A stretch of 64,000 nt of DNA from Rhodospirillales bacterium (GTDB lineage Bacteria; Pseudomonadota; Alphaproteobacteria; Rhodospirillales; Thalassospiraceae). Each line of letters begins with the position of its first letter. The stretch's first letter is position 1. A model generated the notes under the pieces. The model worked only from the letters and a program-made list of their open reading frames with translations. It made no database searches and was not told the origin of the DNA. The stretch covers positions 620,001 through 684,000 of the forward strand of contig JAHQVT010000010.1 in assembly GCA_019634165.1 (NCBI GenBank). Direction: 5' to 3'. Shown in pieces: positions 61,840 through 64,000 of the stretch. A program made the translations under genes and the position numbers.

Positions 61840-62328
61840 TTAATTCGGGGTAAGCGCCATTTTCATGCCTTCGTGACTGGCGACAAAGCCAAGCCGTTCA
61901 TAAAATCGATGGGCATCTTTGCGGGTTTTATCTGTGGTGAATTGTACCAGTGCAGCCCCAAGTAATTTCGAAATCGAAACAGATTCGATAATGAGCTTTT
62001 CGCCGATTTTTTGCCCGCGCACCTTGCTTGAAACCCGAACCCCTTCGATCTGGGCACGCAATTGTCCACGGCGCGACAATCCGGCAATCAGGGTTAACTG
62101 CAAACAACCAACAACATCATTTCCCTGACAGGCCAGAAGGTATTTGTTGGGAAGTGCATCGGTTGATTGTGATTCCATCGCATCAAATGCCGCGTAATAG
62201 GCATCGGGCAGCGGATCGGTAAATTCTTCGCGGGTTTTGCCTTTTTCGTCATCGGCCAAAAGGGCAACAATTGCGGGCAAATCATCGCGGTTGGCATAGC
62301 GGAAAGTCAGGGTGTCCGTTGGTGTCAT
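61840..62328 (-). CDS. GNAT-family N-acetyltransferase
   Basis: A 162-residue GNAT: FRYANRDDLPAIVALLADDE at the start, the acetyl-CoA loop IEGVRVSSKVRGQKIGEKLI (R-x-x-G-x-G/K form), and the terminal FYERLGFVASHEGM. Substrate unknown. Single gene. Confidence 0.9.
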   Translation of the reverse strand: MTPTDTLTFRYANRDDLPAIVALLADDEKGKTREEFTDPLPDAYYAAFDAMESQSTDALPNKYLLACQGNDVVGCLQLTLIAGLSRRGQLRAQIEGVRVSSKVRGQKIGEKLIIESVSISKLLGAALVQFTTDKTRKDAHRFYERLGFVASHEGMKMALTPN

Positions 62329-62473
62329 TTGTGTTTCTCTTGCCAGTTGATTGTATGCATAACAACTGCGCCAATATGGTGGAAAAACCTTCTAATTGAC
62401 AGAAACATATCCCTTTGTCGCTAGTCACATTTGGCGATGGGGGCCCCTGTAAAATGGCAATATCAACGGTTGG

Positions 62474-63406
62474 TTACAGATCAAGTTTCCAATGCTGCCC
62501 GATCAGGTCATGACCAAAGCTGTGATGTGGTTCTTCGGTGAGGAGGGCAAAGCCAGCTTTCTCATAGATATGTCGGGCTGCATGGAGGTTTGCATTCGTC
62601 CACAGGACGATTTGTTGGTATCGAGCACGTCGTGCAAACGCAATACAGTGATCGACAAGATACCGTCCAATCCCCAATCCGCGGGCATCTGGTTCTACAA
62701 ACAGTAATCGTAGCTTTGCGACTTGATCACTTTCACACACCAGCATAACCGAACCAACAGGTTTGCCATCATATAGCGCGATCCAGCATCCTTCGCGGCG
62801 GGGATCATGTTTGGTAAGAAACTTTGCCGCGATTTCGGCAACCATGCCTTCAAACGTTGTATCCCACTGATATTCCGTCGCATACAACGCGCCGTGCCTT
62901 TGAACGATCCACCCTAAATCGCCGGGTTGGTGATCGCGGATGATAACGGGGTGTTGGCGTTGCTTGGCGGGTTCTATGAAATTGGGTTCCAAAATTTCTT
63001 GAATGCTTTGCATGGCTTGTGAAAGCGCATTGCGCTGATTTGGTGATAGCGGCTTGATCAGCGTTGCAACCTCGTCGCGGGCGGCAGTTTGCAGTGTGAC
63101 GTAAGTGGCATGCCCGGCCTGCGTAAGTTCGACAATTCGCACCCGGCGGTCATTGGGATCGGTTGTCAGGGTTACGAGGCCGGCCTTTTTAAACCGGGTC
63201 AGAATGCGACTGAGATAAGCCGGGTCAAGTTCAAGGGTGGCGGCCAACTTTCCAACAATCTGTGCGCCGCTGCTATCAAGCTCAAACAGAACACGGGCTT
63301 CGGTCAGCGAAAATGTGCTTTTATGCAATCCCTCGCTCAGCAATCCGATCTGACGGGTGTAAAACCGGTTAAATGCTCGAATTTCATCAATTTGCTGAAC
63401 ATCCAT
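62474..63406 (-). CDS. MarR-GNAT fusion (regulator plus acetyltransferase)
   Basis: 310 residues in two parts: a MarR-type winged helix (about 1-150: FNRFYTRQIGLLSEGLHKST, LDPAYLSRILTRFKKAGLVT, TDPNDRRVRIVELTQAGHAT) and a GNAT domain (about 155-310: IIRDHQPGDLGWIVQRHGAL, FVEPDARGLGIGRYLVDHCI, ARHIYEKAGFAL). Such fusions occur widely; acetylation of a small ligand or protein may be linked to control. A near-perfect palindrome 40 bases upstream of the start is a likely autoregulatory operator. Confidence 0.92.
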   Translation of the reverse strand: MDVQQIDEIRAFNRFYTRQIGLLSEGLHKSTFSLTEARVLFELDSSGAQIVGKLAATLELDPAYLSRILTRFKKAGLVTLTTDPNDRRVRIVELTQAGHATYVTLQTAARDEVATLIKPLSPNQRNALSQAMQSIQEILEPNFIEPAKQRQHPVIIRDHQPGDLGWIVQRHGALYATEYQWDTTFEGMVAEIAAKFLTKHDPRREGCWIALYDGKPVGSVMLVCESDQVAKLRLLFVEPDARGLGIGRYLVDHCIAFARRARYQQIVLWTNANLHAARHIYEKAGFALLTEEPHHSFGHDLIGQHWKLDL

Positions 63407-63445
63407 GGTTTGTTCTCGTGCGTTGGAGATTGTTTATATGACATA

Positions 63446-63463
63446 GTCCAATATATACTGGAC
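63446..63463. promoter_or_regulatory. Palindromic operator of the MarR-GNAT gene
   Basis: GTCCAATATATACTGGAC, 16 of 18 positions self-complementary, 40-57 bases upstream of the start on -. The AT centre and size fit MarR operators. Confidence 0.65.
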
Positions 63464-63489
63464 CAAGTCAAATAAATTGCCAACTCAAA

Positions 63490-63515
63490 GGGGCACGATG
63501 TTTTCATCGCGCCCC
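63490..63515 (-). terminator. Hairpin after the SDR gene
   Basis: GGGGC.CGATG (63490-63500) pairs with CATCG.GCCCC (63505-63515) with one mismatch (A/C), loop TTTT. On - it is followed by TTTGAG, a weak U tail. A C-rich run (CCCCACCCCC) lies between the SDR stop and the stem. Confidence 0.6.
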
Positions 63516-63552
63516 AAAATGGCATGTAGCTTTGTGGGGGTGGGGAAAAGAT

Positions 63553-64000
63553 TTAAGCCAGTCCGCCATTTGCACGAAGTGTTTGACCATCGACCCAGCC
63601 CGAATCCGTTCCGGCCAGGAAGGAAACCACACCGGCAATGTCATCAGGCTGACCAAGCCGTTCAAGCGGTGGCATCTTGGCAAATTGTGCGATCTGTTCA
63701 TCGGTTTTACCGGTCAAGAACAGCTCGGTTGCGACCGGACCAGGTGCGACGGCATTGACCGTGATCTGACGACCGCGCAGTTCCTTGGCAAAGACGGCTG
63801 TCATGGCCTCAACCGCGGCCTTGGTCGCATTATAGACCGCATAGCCCGGCAGTTTCAGATGCAGGGCCGTGGTTGAAAAATTGATCACCCGCCCCTGATC
63901 GCGTAGATGTTTCGCCCCTTCGCGCAGCATATTGAACGTGCCACGCACATTGATATCCATCATCGCATCAAAGGTGGCGTCATCCATCTCGGCGATCGGC
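63553..64000 (-). CDS. SDR-family oxidoreductase, partial
   Basis: C-terminal part (about 148 residues) of a short-chain dehydrogenase; the frame is open to the window's edge, so the N-terminal Rossmann part lies beyond. The catalytic Tyr-x-x-x-Lys is YAVYNATKAAVEAM, after NFSTTALHLKLPG (the catalytic Ser), then VNAVAPGPVATELF and GWVDGQTLRANGG, the usual end. Substrate not identifiable. Confidence 0.92.
   Translation of the reverse strand, partial: PIAEMDDATFDAMMDINVRGTFNMLREGAKHLRDQGRVINFSTTALHLKLPGYAVYNATKAAVEAMTAVFAKELRGRQITVNAVAPGPVATELFLTGKTDEQIAQFAKMPPLERLGQPDDIAGVVSFLAGTDSGWVDGQTLRANGGLA

Noticed and set aside
1-64000. tRNA genes, rRNA genes, CRISPR arrays, prophage or complete IS elements
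   Set aside because: Read for cloverleaf-like patterns, regularly spaced direct repeats and transposase or phage structural proteins; none was convincing, though a covariance-model scan was not possible.

Overview
The window reads as a chromosomal segment from an alphaproteobacterium, most likely Rhodospirillales and Thalassospira-like. That placement is inferred from gene content, gene order and moderate base composition; no database search was possible. Nearly all genes are housekeeping genes, densely packed in short operons. No rRNA, tRNA, CRISPR array, prophage or complete insertion sequence was seen.

The main result is that the window contains the likely replication origin and the chromosome-partition region. 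The gene-free stretch between ppsR (leftward) and hemE (rightward), about 37.9-38.56 kb, carries two perfect DnaA boxes, several near-matches, an AT-rich segment and eight GANTC (CcrM-type) sites in under 300 bp. The hemE-adjacent position matches the known alphaproteobacterial origin (Caulobacter Cori). To its left, genes are mostly on the - strand (ppsR, maf, aroE, coaE, dnaQ, lutABC, rho, mnmE, mnmG, rsmG, parA, parB). To its right, hemE-hemH-hemJ, tim44-mltA, gshB and comM lie on the + strand. Many genes are therefore co-oriented with forks leaving about 38.2 kb. Three perfect parS sites (TGTTTCACGTGAAACA) lie at 17.6-20.1 kb beside parAB.

Layout. 0-12 kb: murJ (partial), trpS with a possible leader hairpin, a 512-residue unknown protein, ribA, a nested inverted-repeat element, an orphan OmpR-type regulator, yggS, a thiE-like gene, a GT9-like glycosyltransferase and two tandem porins. 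12-22 kb: DUF3576 lipoprotein, a shrunken leuS-derived ORF, lptE, holA, then parB-parA-rsmG and mnmG-mnmE on the opposite strand. 22-34 kb: a DUF6489/ferredoxin pair, a DUF255 thioredoxin-domain protein, ogt, a quinone oxidoreductase, an HD hydrolase, rho, smr plus an XRE regulator, and lutABC behind a GntR/LldR-type operator. 34-45 kb: dnaQ-coaE-aroE-maf-ppsR, oriC, heme genes, secB, fxsA, tim44, mltA. 45-60 kb: rlmN, an IalB-like protein, a lipoprotein plus bactofilin, an EI24 membrane protein, a multi-hairpin sRNA candidate, lolA, gshB, a cupin, GST, a divergent CMD/TetR pair with two operators, small unknown genes and comM. 60-64 kb: a PmtA-like methyltransferase, a tandem pair of small paralogues, a GNAT, a MarR-GNAT fusion and a partial SDR gene.

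The least expected items are: the leuS-derived ORF, which retains the anticodon-binding half but lacks the catalytic core; a four-hairpin intergenic RNA candidate with C-rich loops and a U8 tail; a second C-rich hairpin in the 3' UTR of the CMD gene; the 265-bp nested inverted-repeat element upstream of ribA; and an acidic tail of about 100 residues on ParB.
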